From contig NC_134989.1 in NCBI RefSeq assembly GCF_050947335.1, forward strand, positions 2,535,501-2,599,500: a DNA stretch of 64,000 nucleotides. The letters run 5' to 3'. Both the position numbers and the translations under genes were made by a program. Numbering within the stretch: position 1 is the first letter of the stretch; each line of letters starts with the position of its first letter. The stretch is from Megachile rotundata. Taxonomy: Eukaryota; Arthropoda; Insecta; Hymenoptera; Megachilidae. A model generated the notes under the pieces. It ran no database searches and had not been told where the DNA came from. It worked only from the letters and a program-made list of their open reading frames with translations. This document shows positions 10,641 to 22,178 of this stretch, in pieces.

Positions 10641-13615
10641 CTTCCTTAATAGTACTCAACGAGCATTCCGATTCCTACAAATAGTTCCTGTCCAACCTTT
10701 CCATATATCCCCGTGTCTAAGGCAAGGGCTTGCTAGGATGCCCTACTGACGAATGCACTAGCAGGTTTCGGATGAAACGTCTCTCTCTCCTCTCCTTTAT
10801 TTTTCCTTACTCCTATTCCGCTAGCCAAACCAAGAAAAATTTTAATATTAGAACTTCTACAACAGTCAAAACGTCTGAATTTGCAATTATATTTCAAAAT
10901 TTAATATATTTCAAAAAGAATTTTGCAGTGATGACTAAAGAAACAACATCATGAATTTTATTGTATTTTGTATTCATTCAATGTTAAAATAATTCTGTAT
11001 CATGGCTACTTATATCAATACCAATAAAAATTACTGATATTTGTCAAAGTACAAAAGGGTTCTATAGTCTGTTTATCGAATTCAAATAAACCAGTTTTCC
11101 CATTTTGTGCGAGTTTAAATTGCTTTTAGAATTTTTACTGCATATAATTCAATATAATAGTCATAATTATTAAGAAAATTACGGATCGATTGTAATACTA
11201 ATGCAAAAATAATTAATTCATTCAAATATACCTTTAGTCGTTTATTTAAATCTGGAGACGTAGAATGTAAACTGAAATTTTTATTATAAACGTTGGTAAG
11301 AATATTTTGTTATAAAAATGTAAATCTAGGGATGAAATCATGAGAGCTTAATGTCTAAAAAATTTCAGAGTTCGCTTTGATCGTGCAAATGGTGTCAAAT
11401 AGGTTACTGCACAATGGATCTACTACCGTTTGTAATAACTGTACAAAATTTGTATGCGGCAAATACACGCAGAATAAAAACGAACTTTTTATGTTCGTAA
11501 AAAGAATTACAAATTATGACTTTTTGTACCGAAAAATTTACTATGTTCTATAAGCATAACTTACCTTTGAAATGGAAATTTACTTAAATATTTTTGGTAC
11601 TGAAGTATATATTCTTTATTACAATTGTTCTTATAGATATGCAAATGATAAATTGTGTCAACTCACGTTTAGGTTCATGGTTGCAGATGGATTGAAAATA
11701 CTAAAAATGTACTACATATCATGCAACTTCTTTTGAAATAAAGTAATAAACCATAAGTAAGTTTTATTATGACGTCTTTTCTAAAGACCAGTTATTTTGA
11801 TTGGTTTTGATAAAAATAGTTTCGTCTTAACTGTCGGTACTTCTAATATTAAATAAATTACATTGTATTTAAAGTGACTACAATTCGATCTTTTTGTATC
11901 TTCTATGTATATACTTTTATATATACCAATTTCTGTTAGTTACGTTTCTTAAAGATCATCGCATCTTCTTTGTGAATTGATTATATCGTAATAGTTACAT
12001 TGAATAATGATAACGTTGGAAAACTTAACAAATGCAATAAGTATAGTCAAAGTGTTAATTGTTTCCTACATAACTGTTAAATTAATATTACTGAGGATTA
12101 TATAAAACAACCCAACAATACGTAAGCAATTTAAAAAAAAATATTTTTCCTATCAAAATCAGTTAAACGATGAATGAAGCGTGAATGCATTTATTCTTTC
12201 TTTAAGGTTTTATTGTTCGGGATATTCAAAATTCGTTCGTCTGCGTCGTAACGTCTCGAACGTTCTAGACCCCCAACCAATATAAGTCGATGTATCATAG
12301 CGAACAAGTAAATATTGTGTGTGAATCGTTTCTGTTAAAACCGTTATATGTTAAAACCGTTGTGTATTATATTTCAAATAAATGAAATATTACTCTGCAA
12401 ATCCCATCATTTATTTATGTGCATTTCTTTTGTTCAGAATACATTTAACTCATATTAACCTTCTCTAACTGTTTATCTCCTTAAAAACATCCTTCGTGTT
12501 GTAATTAGAAATGAAGCACGTCAAATATGCCGTTTATTTTAAAAGTGGTATAAGATGTCTTATACAAAACTGCAAATTGTATAGTGGTATAGGTAACCTC
12601 AATGTAAGTGAAAATGTATTGCAGGTCTGTCTAACAATAAGTATCATTGATGATTTTTTTTTAGTTCAGTTTCTAATGAATACTCAAAAGAAAATACATA
12701 GTTCTTATTTTAAATCTCTCAACAATTTCAACAAAAAGAAATATTTATTTCAGAATTATTTCAATGAAAATTACCATTGTGATGTATCTCAAAGTAAAGC
12801 TCATAAGAAATAATAAGAATGTTACTGCGTAACAAATATTGTATAAATTTGTAATTCGTTTAAGTGACCCGTGACCTCCCAAGGTAACAAAAATTAACTA
12901 TTCAGGTAGGACAATTTGAAAAACATATTTCGAGGAAATCTCCGAAGATCATGAAGCCAAAAAGTTCAGTAATATACATAATTACCCCTATAGATGCCAT
13001 AAAAAAGGTCACCGGTTTTACACACTTAGGAAAGTTTAAAAAATTTACAATCTTAACCGCCCTAAACATCGAAGCTCCAGAGAACCTACCTGAGTCTAAC
13101 GGTAGTCCCCGCCAAATGTATGCCATTTCCCCAAAATAGAGAAAATCTCGAATAACCAATCAGAAACGTCGTTAGAAAAAGCCCCCACTATAAGAAAAAG
13201 TTAACGTCGATAGAAAATTTTGCGAGAAAGATAAGATCAAAACATACTAGCATACGAACAACATAAAAATCATCCTCTACGTGCCGTCCGATAGAATTCA
13301 TTAACTTGTACTCTGAAATTTTTGTAGTTGTATTATTAAATATAAGTGTTACATTGTACTTTAACATTATTCACTATCCATTATTTTCAAATATTCATTC
13401 GCCGTGAATTCAGCGTGTGAAGTGAGCATTCTCGAAAGTATCATTCAATATAAAAAATTGACTATTTTGCTCACGAGTCATCAAAGAAAATAAAAATATT
13501 TTTCTGGGTAATAACGCCACTCCTCATTTCCAAGGAATCTCATAATTTTTATTATACTTACAGAAATAAGTCCCATGCAAATTGGTAATAAAAGGAGTAT
13601 CTTGGAATCAGGATA
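10641..13615. other. AT-rich interval; LTR-like fragment near 12.25-12.40 kb
   Basis: Mostly AT-rich non-coding sequence. At 12257-12271 a near-perfect heat-shock element (CGAACGTTCTAGACC) is followed by ATATAAG at about 12280 and AAATAAATGAAAT at about 12378. That order resembles an LTR promoter and polyadenylation signal, but no ends could be defined. Reading frames at 12511-12813 and on both strands of 12902-13159 show no family features. Confidence 0.4.
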
Positions 13616-13617
13616 TA

Positions 13618-15225
13618 CAGTGGCGGTCATATACTTACGCACACCTCATATATTAACTTTAAAATCTGATATATTTCTACAAAGCTCAGATAGTGGTATG
13701 AACAATTAATTTCTAAGAATCTTGAACCCTGATGTTCATATTTACAGTAGAGCTTTGGCTTATTTAAAAAAAATGAGTACTTTGTAAATGTTTTCTTTTG
13801 TTCTGTCGGTTTTGCAGCGGACAATTACTTACGTACGCTTTTGTTTCGCACAGCTACGCCAATTGTAAACAATATTTACCAGTATTTAGTGGGCAGTGTT
13901 TGCAGTTAGACGTATTATAATAGTGCTGCAATGAGTAAAGGAAAAAATATCACGCCAGAACAACGGCGATTAGTGCAACAGCTTCGGAAGGATGGAATGT
14001 CGTACCGAAAGATTTCCGAGAAATTAGAGATTTCTGTTATGGCTTGCCATCAAGCTATACAACATATTACCCTTCATGGAACACCAGACAACGTTCCTCG
14101 TAAAGCGAGACCTCGAAAAACTGATCAAAGAACAGATCGCAAGATTCACCGATTATCTGAAGCGGACAGATTCAAAACTGCAGTTGCCATCCACAAAGAA
14201 ATAGCAGCAGATCTCCATAAAAAAATAAGTGTTAGAACTGTCCAGCGAAGACTTAATGAGTTTCAACTATACAGACGCGTTGCCAGAAAGAAACCGCTCA
14301 TTTCAGAAAAAAATCGTCGGGCTAGGATTGCTTTTGCGAAAGACCATTTAAACTGGACACCTCAGCAGTGGTCCAGAGTAATTTTTACAGATGAATCGAA
14401 ATTTAATCGATTTGGATCTGATTGCAAAGTATACATGAGACGTCGTAAAGGAGAAGAATTTCATAAAAATTGTATTAAACCGACTGTAAAAGGTGGTGGT
14501 GGGTCGGTACTCGTTTGGAGAGCTATGACAGTAAGAGGTACTGGTCCTATTCATCGCATAACTGGAATCATGGACAGATACGCATATTTGGATATTGTAA
14601 AAAACGTATTACTACCATTCGCCGAAGAATACATGCCACAGGAATGGGTCTACCAAGCAGATAATGATCCAAAACATTCCGCTAAAGTTGTCAAGACATT
14701 TTTGAGTGACAATAATATTCGCGTAATGAACTAGCCAGCACAATCTCCGGATCTAAATCCAATCGAGATGCTGTGGATTGATGTCGACAAACATGTACAA
14801 AAGCAGAAACCCAAAAATATTGATGAATTGTACACTATTGTACAGGAAGCATGGAATTTGATACCCGCCAGCAGATGTGTTCGACTTATCGAATCCATGC
14901 CGCGAAGGTGTGCCGCAGTTATAAAAAATAAGGCTCTACATACGAAATATTAATGTATTATAATTATAAGTTAAATAAACATGTGAAAATATAGGTGTTT
15001 CGATGTGTACTTAAGTATATGTCCGCAGAAACTTGACACTTTGTCATAAAAATACGAAAAACTTTTTAATTATAGCAAATTAAAGAAAGCTATTTTGAAA
15101 TCTTATTATGTATATTGTAAACCTATAAAAAATATAATTGATTTTCATATATTCGTGTAACGTATAAGTGTAGAGGAAATAATATTTAATTCTAGTAAGT
15201 GTACGTAAGTATATGGCCGCCACTG
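13618..15225 (+). mobile_element. Tc1-type DNA transposon, one nonsense codon
   Basis: The 1608-bp element starts CAGTGGCGGTCATATAC and ends with its inverse, flanked by TA at 13616-13617 and 15226-15227. The terminal repeats are of the IR/DR kind: an inner copy of the GCGGACATATACTTACGTAC core lies at 13817-13838 on the left and another, inverted, at 15005-15026 on the right. These would be the transposase binding sites. It holds a single transposase frame. Confidence 0.93.
13931..14953 (+). pseudogene. Tc1-family DD34E transposase with one in-frame TAG
   Basis: The enzyme would cut and paste the surrounding element at TA sites in the nucleus. Residues 1-110 hold the paired helix-turn-helix DNA-binding region. 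The catalytic domain shows IFTDES (Asp154), QADNDPKHS (Asp244) and PDLNPIE (Glu279), with 34 residues between the second Asp and the Glu. A TAG at 14732-14734 stands at codon 268, where the family normally has a tryptophan before PAQSP. Downstream the frame stays open to the natural stop at 14951-14953. The full 340-codon length is otherwise normal, so inactivation looks recent. Start chosen at the ATG that gives the usual basic N-terminus. Confidence 0.93.
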
Positions 15226-15227
15226 TA

Positions 15228-16147
15228 GATATGAAGGCAGTTCGGACCAAAATGATTCCACGAAAATAAGAAAAAAATAACTGAACAACTGGAATATTAT
15301 CGATTTGTAAGAGCGAGCGTACAATAGTATTATTTACGTCGTTGGAATATTTCAGAATCGAGTGACCATTATAAAAAAAGAAAATCGGGCGATGACGTCG
15401 CCACCCGGCGCGCAGTGTGTCGTTTGGCCAATTTAGCGGGACAAAAATCCTGCTTCAACGAAATACTGATTATTTTTCGTTTTATTGGTTTTTTATTAAT
15501 CAAAAACATGATATTTTATTAAATATTAATGATTATATATATTTGCTAACTTTTTAACAGTTAAATGAATATAATAAAATAAACATACAAAATCATTACA
15601 CAAATTTTTCTATTATATTATACATTATTTATTCTATAAAACTAATATACAAAATCTTTATTATATTTTTTAAAACATGAATATATTTTTTAGTCAGCGT
15701 TGCTTTCGTGTGATACGTCTTCCGAGGATCTGGGATCGATTAATGGTTCTTCCAATAATTGTTGTATTTCTATTATTATATTTTCCGGACAGCTTTCGGA
15801 GAAGTTTGTAAATGTGAAATAAGCGGATCTGAAGAAATTAATAATCTGTTTAATAAATCCCTGTTAGTATCCATTCTTGAAGCTTTTCTGTTTTAACGAG
15901 AAGCGGATGCATCAGCGTGATATGTCTAAATAAAAATGATAGATGTCAATATTTGTCTGTAATGTCCTTTCAGGTTTATATTGCTTATAAGTCTAGCTTT
16001 CGACACAAGAAGTGGAAACGTTGTATAAAGTGGTATGCTGTGTTAAAAGTCTACCTATATTGTGAAATAGAATTTAAATTATATGCTAACATTTGAAAAG
16101 GTATAAGAGATTAATAAAATGCTATTTCAAAGTATGACAAGTGTAGA
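15228..16147. other. AT-rich interval without recognised gene
   Basis: One CpG-containing patch near 15385-15425, otherwise AT-rich. No supported feature. Confidence 0.5.
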
Positions 16148-16656
16148 AATCATTCTGACAAGGAAAGGCACGCAAGTGTCCCCCTCCGATTTTGATGAAA
16201 CTTCGTAGGTTTGTTAAGCAGGCAAAATAAGGGACACGTATTTTTTTTTATCGGCTGAGACGCGGGTTTAAGGGGTGAAACGAGCCCTTAAAGTTTCGAC
16301 CCCTTTTGGCTATCTCGAAAACCATACGAGATACATTAAAACTTCTAATAGAAAAGTTGTATGGTTTCTTACGTATAATAACAGGATGTTAACCAATTTT
16401 GCAAAATACAATTTGTTTATAACAAAAAAATTTTTCATAACCTTATTTTACAATTTATTCAAATTTGTATAATGACAAAAAGTGTAGAGAATTTTATTAC
16501 AAATCCATTGGTATATATATATACAATATTGCCTCCTACAATTCCTCAGATTTTTATCATAAAGGTTAACCAGCATTTTGGTAAAGGAAAAAGTTGTTTA
16601 GAATCACTCCAGCTACCACCCCCTAAAATTATGCCCACCAGTAGCCGAACACCCTG
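16148..16656 (-). repeat. Dispersed repeat R1, copy 3
   Basis: Reverse complement of copy 2 from CTGACAAGGAAAGGCAC at 16153 through about 16564, with the empty TTAA at the place where copy 2 has its MITE. Beyond 16565 it continues to ACACCCTGTA, the terminal motif common in insect repeats. The Gypsy element begins right there, so Gypsy probably inserted into or beside this end. Confidence 0.75.
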
Positions 16657-16798
16657 TATATTTGCGGCGATCGGGCGTTCGCGAGGGAGTTGAAGCTACG
16701 ACGCGCTAAGACGAACATGTATACGGCGAGCACACTTTATATTTAAATTTACTTTAATAAATTTATTTTTTACTATAACCATGTGCAATGATCCTATA
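16657..16798 (+). repeat. 5' LTR of the Gypsy element
   Basis: About 134-142 bp, matching 20898-21039 nearly base for base from TTTGCGGCGATC to GATCCTATA. It holds an A/T-rich promoter-like stretch and TTAATAAATTT near the end as possible polyadenylation signal. Exact ends are uncertain by a few bases because of the TATA shared at both edges. Confidence 0.9.
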
Positions 16799-16803
16799 AA
16801 TTT

Positions 16804-16821
16804 TGGGGGCTCCGCCGGGAT
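16804..16821 (+). other. Primer-binding site, proline-tRNA type
   Basis: TGGGGGCTCCGCCGGGAT follows the 5' LTR by a few bases. It matches the primer site used by elements and retroviruses that prime from tRNA-Pro, apart from two central bases. It would prime minus-strand DNA synthesis. Confidence 0.75.
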
Positions 16822-16856
16822 CGAGTGTGAGTTATTAGTCAAAGTGAAGTGTGTGA

Positions 16857-16980
16857 AGACGATTTTAAGACGATTTTAAGACGACTTCAAGACGATTTCA
16901 AGACGATTTCAAGACGATTTCAAGACGACTTCAAGACGATTTAAAGACTATTTAAAGACGATTTAAAGGCGATTTCAAGT
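16857..16980 (+). repeat. 12-bp tandem repeat in the Gypsy leader
   Basis: About ten copies of AAGACGATTTCA with variants (TTAA, ACTTCA), between the primer-binding site and gag. It lies in the untranslated leader, a region that often holds packaging signals, but no function can be shown. Confidence 0.85.
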
Positions 16981-17028
16981 TAAAGACTTTTGAGTTAAAG
17001 ACACGTACGACGACAAAAGTGATACCAA

Positions 17029-18513
17029 ATGGAAGGTGGTAAAGATCCGAAATCGTTCACGCTCGCTGAGTTGAAGGAGATTCTAAGGGTAAAAGGACTC
17101 GCTACCAAAGGTAGCAAGAACGAATTGATAGGTCGCTTGAATCTCGACGATCCCAGTGGTGCGTGGATGACAATGTGCATAAACAGTGATGGTGCATGTG
17201 ACAAAAAATCACCGCACGACAGTGACGACGAACTTGCAAGCAGCGAAAAAAACGAAATGCTGCGACGAAGAGAAATCGAGGTCTGCCGACGGGAGAAAGA
17301 AGTGCTTGAGAAAGAACTTGAGTTCGCCCGTCGTGAAATCCAAATGTTGCGCCGAAGTGCCGATCTTCAAAGCGACGGACAATCGACGTCAAGTCAATCA
17401 GTGCAATCGCTCCCTATACCGCAGAAAGTGAACGTAGAGGCAGTGGCAAATCTTCTGGGTAATTTCTCCGGGAATTAGGAGATGTATGAAACGTGGGAGA
17501 AACAGATGAAGTTCCTGAAGATGACCTTTAAGCTCGAGGAAGACATGACGAAGATACTGATCGGCAAGCGGCTAAAAGAAAAGGCGTGGGAATGGTTCCA
17601 TTCGAAACCAGAGTATATGCATATGACGTCGGACCAGTTATTCGCAGGGCTCCGGGGTATGTTTTTCCACCGCCCAAATAAGATCGCTCTAAGACGACAA
17701 TTCGAAGACAGAGTGTGGAAAGAAGACGAAACATTCCACAGCTACGTTCACGAGAAGGTAATAATGGGGAATCGAATCGCTATCGACGACGACGAGATCA
17801 TGGGCCACATAATCGACGGCATCCCAGACCGGAACCTACGCAACATGGCACGAGTGCAGGCATTCACGACGAAGGAGCAGATCCTGCAGGCGTTTGAGGA
17901 GATCTCCCTACAGGACAAGGGTTTCGCAGGGACATCGACCGGCTCGAAGAACGGAGACAGAAGTGTGGCACGGCGTAAGATAGATAAGAACTCTAAGGAC
18001 GATACAGGTGAAAGAAGCGAAAAGAAAGATTCATATATTAAGAGGGATCCAGGTATGTCAAAACGTTGTTTTAATTGCGGCATGAAAGATCACGTAAGCG
18101 CAGATTGTCCGACGAAAGGTAAGAGCCTGAAATGTTTTAAATGTAATGAATACGGTCACATCGCGCGTAATTGCATAAAAAAGAACGACGTTTCAAAAAA
18201 TAGTTGCGCAGTGTCCCAGTCGAGACTAAGTAAGCATGTTAAAGACGTTTTGATTAACGATGTTCCGATCCAAGCGATTGTAGATACGGGAAGCGATATC
18301 ACGATCATGAGCGCGAACGCGTATACGAAAATCGGTTCACCGCGACTCGAGAACGATATCACGCCGTTCCAAGGGATAGCCACCGACGAAAACGCAACGA
18401 TGGGCAAGTTTCACGCGAAGCTAACGGTTGATGATCATTCGTACGCGATATCGATTAATGTCGTTTCCGATGTATTGACGCGATATTCGTTGTTGATCGG
18501 AAAACTTCCTTGA
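17029..18513 (+). pseudogene. Gypsy gag and start of protease, one in-frame stop
   Basis: Gag would form the particle that packages element RNA. From the ATG at 17029, residues about 9-37 (FTLAELKEILRVKGLATKGS) look like a SAP-type helix-extension-helix. A charged coiled-coil-like stretch follows at about residues 75-110. A TAG at 17476-17478 interrupts the frame, which then stays open to 18513. The second half has the capsid-like region, a basic segment, two CCHC zinc knuckles starting at about 18066 and 18133 (CFNCGMKDH, CFKCNEYGH), and a retropepsin-like active site AIVDTGSD near 18280. The frame ends early at 18511 from a small indel within the protease; homologous codons continue in another frame. 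Pol is in a different frame downstream. Confidence 0.88.
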
Positions 18514-18559
18514 CGAGATTGAATTAAATGTGGAAAAGCTACGATTAAGCCGTTGAATG

Positions 18560-20821
18560 AAAAAGATTGCAGTTTTGCGGAAATTTGTCAGATCGACGTA
18601 GTTTGCGGACCGATAATGTAGATTTAGCAAACATTCAGGACGATGTACATAAACAGGCGATACGAGACTTAATAGATAATTATAAACCAAGACGAACCCA
18701 AGACGCGAATGTTAAAATGAATTTAGTTTTAAAAGACGAGGAACCCGTTTATCAGCGCGCGAGACGATTATCGGCGGTTCAAAAAGACATAGTTAATAAG
18801 CAAATTGAAGAATGGCTCAATGACGGCATTGTACAGCCATCCGTTTCCGAGTACGCAAGCCCAGTTGTTTTAGTAAAGAAGAAAGACGGATCGAACAGAC
18901 TCTGCGTAGATTTTCGGTTATTAAATAAAAAGATAGTCAAAGATCGGTATCCGCTGCCTTTAATAGAAGATCAGCTAGATGCACTGCAAAGTGCAAGGGT
19001 GTTCAGCACGTTAGACCTAAAGAACGGATTTTTTCACGTACAAATAGAAGAGTCAAGTCGAAAATATACCGCATTTATAGTTCCCAATGGGCATTATGAA
19101 TTTCTCAGAGTGCCGTTTGGACTCTGTAACTCACCCGCGATTTTTCAAAAGTTTTGTAAACGCTGTTTTCCGGGATCTTATTCGCGAGCATGTGCTATTA
19201 GTTTATATAGACGATTTGATAATACCCTCAGTAGATTTTGAAACGGGATTGAAATATCTTGCGCGAGTGTTAGAAGTCGCGAGTCGAAATGGTTTAATCA
19301 GCTATGAGCTTGAGGTTCTCGCGATAGTTAGGGCATTGCGAAGGTTTAGAGTTTATTTGCTCGGCATCGCGTTTAAGATCGTCACCGATTGTCGCGCGTT
19401 TACCTTGACCATGGCGAAGAGAGATTTATGCATACGCGTGGCGCGATGGGCGCTCCTGCTCGAGGAGTTTAATTACGAAATCGAGCACCGGTCCGGAAAA
19501 AACATGCCCCACGTCGACGCCTTAAGCCGAAACCCGCTACCGACATGTCTGCTTATCGCTGAGAGTGATGAAAGCCTGACGATTCGACTCAAGAAGGCAC
19601 AACACGACGACGACGAGACCAGAAAAATGACTGAACGAATGAAAGAAAAGGAGATCTCAGGGTATGCTACGAGAAACGGGCTATTGTTTAAAGAAGTGGA
19701 CGACGATTATTGTTTGATAGTTCCGATGCATTCCCAGGTTATACGAAGAGCTCACGAAAGGGGACACTTTTCAGTAGCAAAGACGAAAGCTATAGTTAAA
19801 CGAGACTATTACATACCCAACCTGCAAGAATTGCATAAGTTACATTTTAGCCGAGAAAAAACAGGGAAAGCAAGAAGGATTCCTGTTTACTATCGATAAG
19901 GGCGAGATTCCACTGGACACCTTTCACGTCGATCATCTGGGTCCGCTGGCTACGACGAAGAAGAGCTACAAACATATATTCGTGGTTGTCGATAGTTTTA
20001 GTAAGTTCACGTGGCTGTATGCCACGAAGTCGACGGGCACCGCTGAGATACTGGACCGTCTGAAAAAACAATCTGCAGTTTTCGGTAATCCGCGTAGAAT
20101 AGTCTCTGATCGAGGTACGGGATTTACAACTAGCGATTTTAAGGAGTATTGTCAACACGAGGGAATCCAACATATTTTGACGACGACCGGAATTCCGAAA
20201 GCGAACGGGCAGGTAGAAAGAGTTAATCGAACGCTTATACCGCTCTTGACGAAATTAGCTGCTCCGAAGCCTGCTGAATGGCATAGATACTTGAGTATCG
20301 CTCAGCAGTACCTAAACACGACGGTGCATCGAAGCATTGACACGACGCCGTTCCATTTATTGTTTGGAACACACGCACGACTACACGAAGACGATAATAT
20401 TCGAGAGCTACTCGAGAAGGAATGGGTCAACTCGCTTCAAGACGATAGGGAAGAATTGCGTGCCCAGGCGAAGGAAAAGATCGCTGAAATCCAGGAAGAA
20501 AACCGACGAGGATTTGACGGAAAGCGGAAGCAGGCACGCATGTACAGAGAAAGTGATTTGGTTGCCATAAAGCGAACGCAACAAACACCGGGGTGGAAAT
20601 TTACGGCGAAGTTTTTGAATCGTTATATTGTAGAAAAGGTCGGCGAAAACGAGGAATCCCAACGGACATCAACGGCTGCAGACTTTATGAAGTTGTGGGT
20701 GAGAGACGATGATGATGACCTGGAATACTACGAAGAAGAGGAAGTTGCATTCAATCGGCAAGATAACGGTGAAGAGGAAGACATTCGGGGTCGAATGTCG
20801 GTGCAGGACGGCCGAGTGTAG
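18560..20821 (+). pseudogene. Gypsy pol: reverse transcriptase, truncated RNase H, integrase
   Basis: Pol would copy the element and insert the DNA. Reverse transcriptase runs from about 18640: SEYASPVVLVKKKDG, FRLLNKKIVKDRYPLP, FSTLDLKNGF and, after a frame change near 19140, the catalytic YIDD at 19204-19215. At about 19290 ASRNGL joins directly to SYELEVLAIVRAL; the intervening palm/thumb and first part of RNase H, normally well over 100 residues, are missing. Integrase follows with its N-terminal HH region at 19740, then a one-base frame change near 19876 that also removes the zinc-binding cysteines. The integrase core keeps its DD35E triad (codons at 19931, 20108 and 20216) and an acidic tail to 20821. 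The integrase core alone is open over 279 codons. The copy cannot encode a working polyprotein. Confidence 0.9.
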
Positions 20822-20897
20822 AATTTGATGTTTTGCGCGATGGCACGATTTGCGTACGGAAAAACCCCAATCAAGACAAAAGAGCGTTAGGGTAATA

Positions 20898-21039
20898 TAT
20901 ATTTGCGGCGATCAGGCGTTCGCGAGGGAGTTGAAGCTACGACGCGCTAAAACAAACATGTATACGGCGAGCACACTTTATATTTAAATTTACTTTAATA
21001 AATTTATTTTTTACTATAACCACGTTCAATGATCCTATA
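20898..21039 (+). repeat. 3' LTR of the Gypsy element
   Basis: Near-identical to 16657-16798, with a few substitutions. It starts about 77 bp after the pol stop. Confidence 0.9.
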
Positions 21040-21777
21040 CTACTTTTAATTATTTTGTCTTTTGTACAGATACGAAAATGTGTCAAGTTAAAAAAAGTGA
21101 CCTACATAAAAAAGAATGAAGTTCCATCATTAGTGTTCCAACCGTTGGAACACGGTACGTGAGGATTCCGCTTGAAGAGTTTATGATAGGTCCGCGACAA
21201 AGGCTATTTTTGAGAAAGGCTTTTTCCTTATTCCCTGCAATATTCATTTACCTTTTTTCATACAATAGCGTTAAATTTTTAGTTTGGTTTCGTCCTCGAT
21301 AGCCAATTCCTATCATAAATTCGGTCATTCTGAAGGGTCATTCCGACGGTACATTCGTTACGGTACTTTTACGGCAATCAGGCCTGAGACCCAGAGGAAA
21401 ATCCCTGGCGTTGCCGGACTTGCGAATTTCTCACGTACGCTCTGGTACCGTCCCACCCTATCCTAAAAAACGAGTTAAGGGCGTAACGGAAGGGTGGGAG
21501 AAAGTCAGGGACACGTTGATTGAAAAATCAAAAATCGAACGATGACCAATCAACGTGTTTCCGAAACTTTCGCCAGGACTCCTTAGCTCGCACTATCGAG
21601 AGCTAAGGAGAGAACACAATCAACCGTCGAATAGATCAAGATCAACATCGAGCATCGAACGAACTATTCGAACCTCAATAGTTTTTTTTTATAAAGTCCT
21701 TCATTTCGAGACATGGATAAACGTATAACGTAACACGTAGCTGAACTTTATCAGTCGAAAGGAAGCTAAATTTTTTT
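21040..21777. repeat. Structured repeat R2, copy 1, and hairpin-rich flank
   Basis: About 21178-21440 matches 29056-29335 and 29593-29865 in order: GTTTATGA, CTATTTTTGAG, TC(A/G)ATAG, CATAAA, a GGNNATTC(T/C)(G/C)AAGGG block and AAATCCCTGGCGTTGCC. Beyond it lie two perfect inverted repeats, CCCACCCT/AGGGTGGG (21452, 21491) and CCTTAGCTC/GAGCTAAGG (21581, 21600). Nothing coding is seen. The class of R2 is not known. Confidence 0.5.
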
Positions 21778-22178
21778 GGTAAATATGCCGATGGAGGGAG
21801 CCAGCTCCGATGACCTTGACCTCGACATATGTTGTCAAGGTTACCCTCCTGAGTGACCTTCAGAAGGTTTTAGCCGTCGCTCGTTGTTTATTAAAAAGTT
21901 ATTAACAATAAAAGTTACTAAATAAAATGAAACCTAACCTCTAATTTTGCCTTGCCTGGGTGTAAAGGGTGTTCTAGAATGTTCAAACATATAATATATT
22001 TAAATGTATGTAATGTCACAAATATTCATTTTATTTAGTAACTTTTATTGTTAATAACTTTTGAATAAACAATGAGCGACGGCTAAAATTTATTGTAGGT
22101 TACTCAGGACAGTGACCTTGACAACATATGTCAAGGTCAAGGTCATCGGAGCTGGCTCCCTCCATCGGCATATTTACC
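21778..22178. mobile_element. MITE M1, copy 1 (about 150-bp terminal inverted repeats)
   Basis: The ends GGTAAATATGCCGATGG and its inverse enclose 401 bp. The outer 67 bp of the two arms differ at about one position, and similarity continues to about 150 bp, leaving a short centre. Each arm carries TGACCTTGACC followed by CAAGGT in inverted order, so the arm itself can fold. Related copies are at 25525-25885, 47570-48005 and 61880-62000. Non-coding; target duplication is unclear. Confidence 0.88.

Larger units (their letters stand above)
16657..21039 (+). mobile_element. Gypsy-type LTR retrotransposon, degraded
   Basis: A 4.4-kb element with near-identical short LTRs at both ends, a primer-binding site, a leader repeat, gag, protease, reverse transcriptase, RNase H remains and integrase in Gypsy order. 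TATA at each outer edge (16657-16660 and 21036-21039) may be the 4-bp target duplication. Reading frames are broken by a stop in gag, frame changes around 18510 and 19140, a large internal pol deletion near 19290 and a frame change at about 19876. LTRs differ at only a few positions, so insertion is not ancient. Confidence 0.93.

Noticed and set aside
12902..13159. 85-codon minus-strand frame.
   Set aside because: No recognised family; overlapping plus-strand frame is open too.
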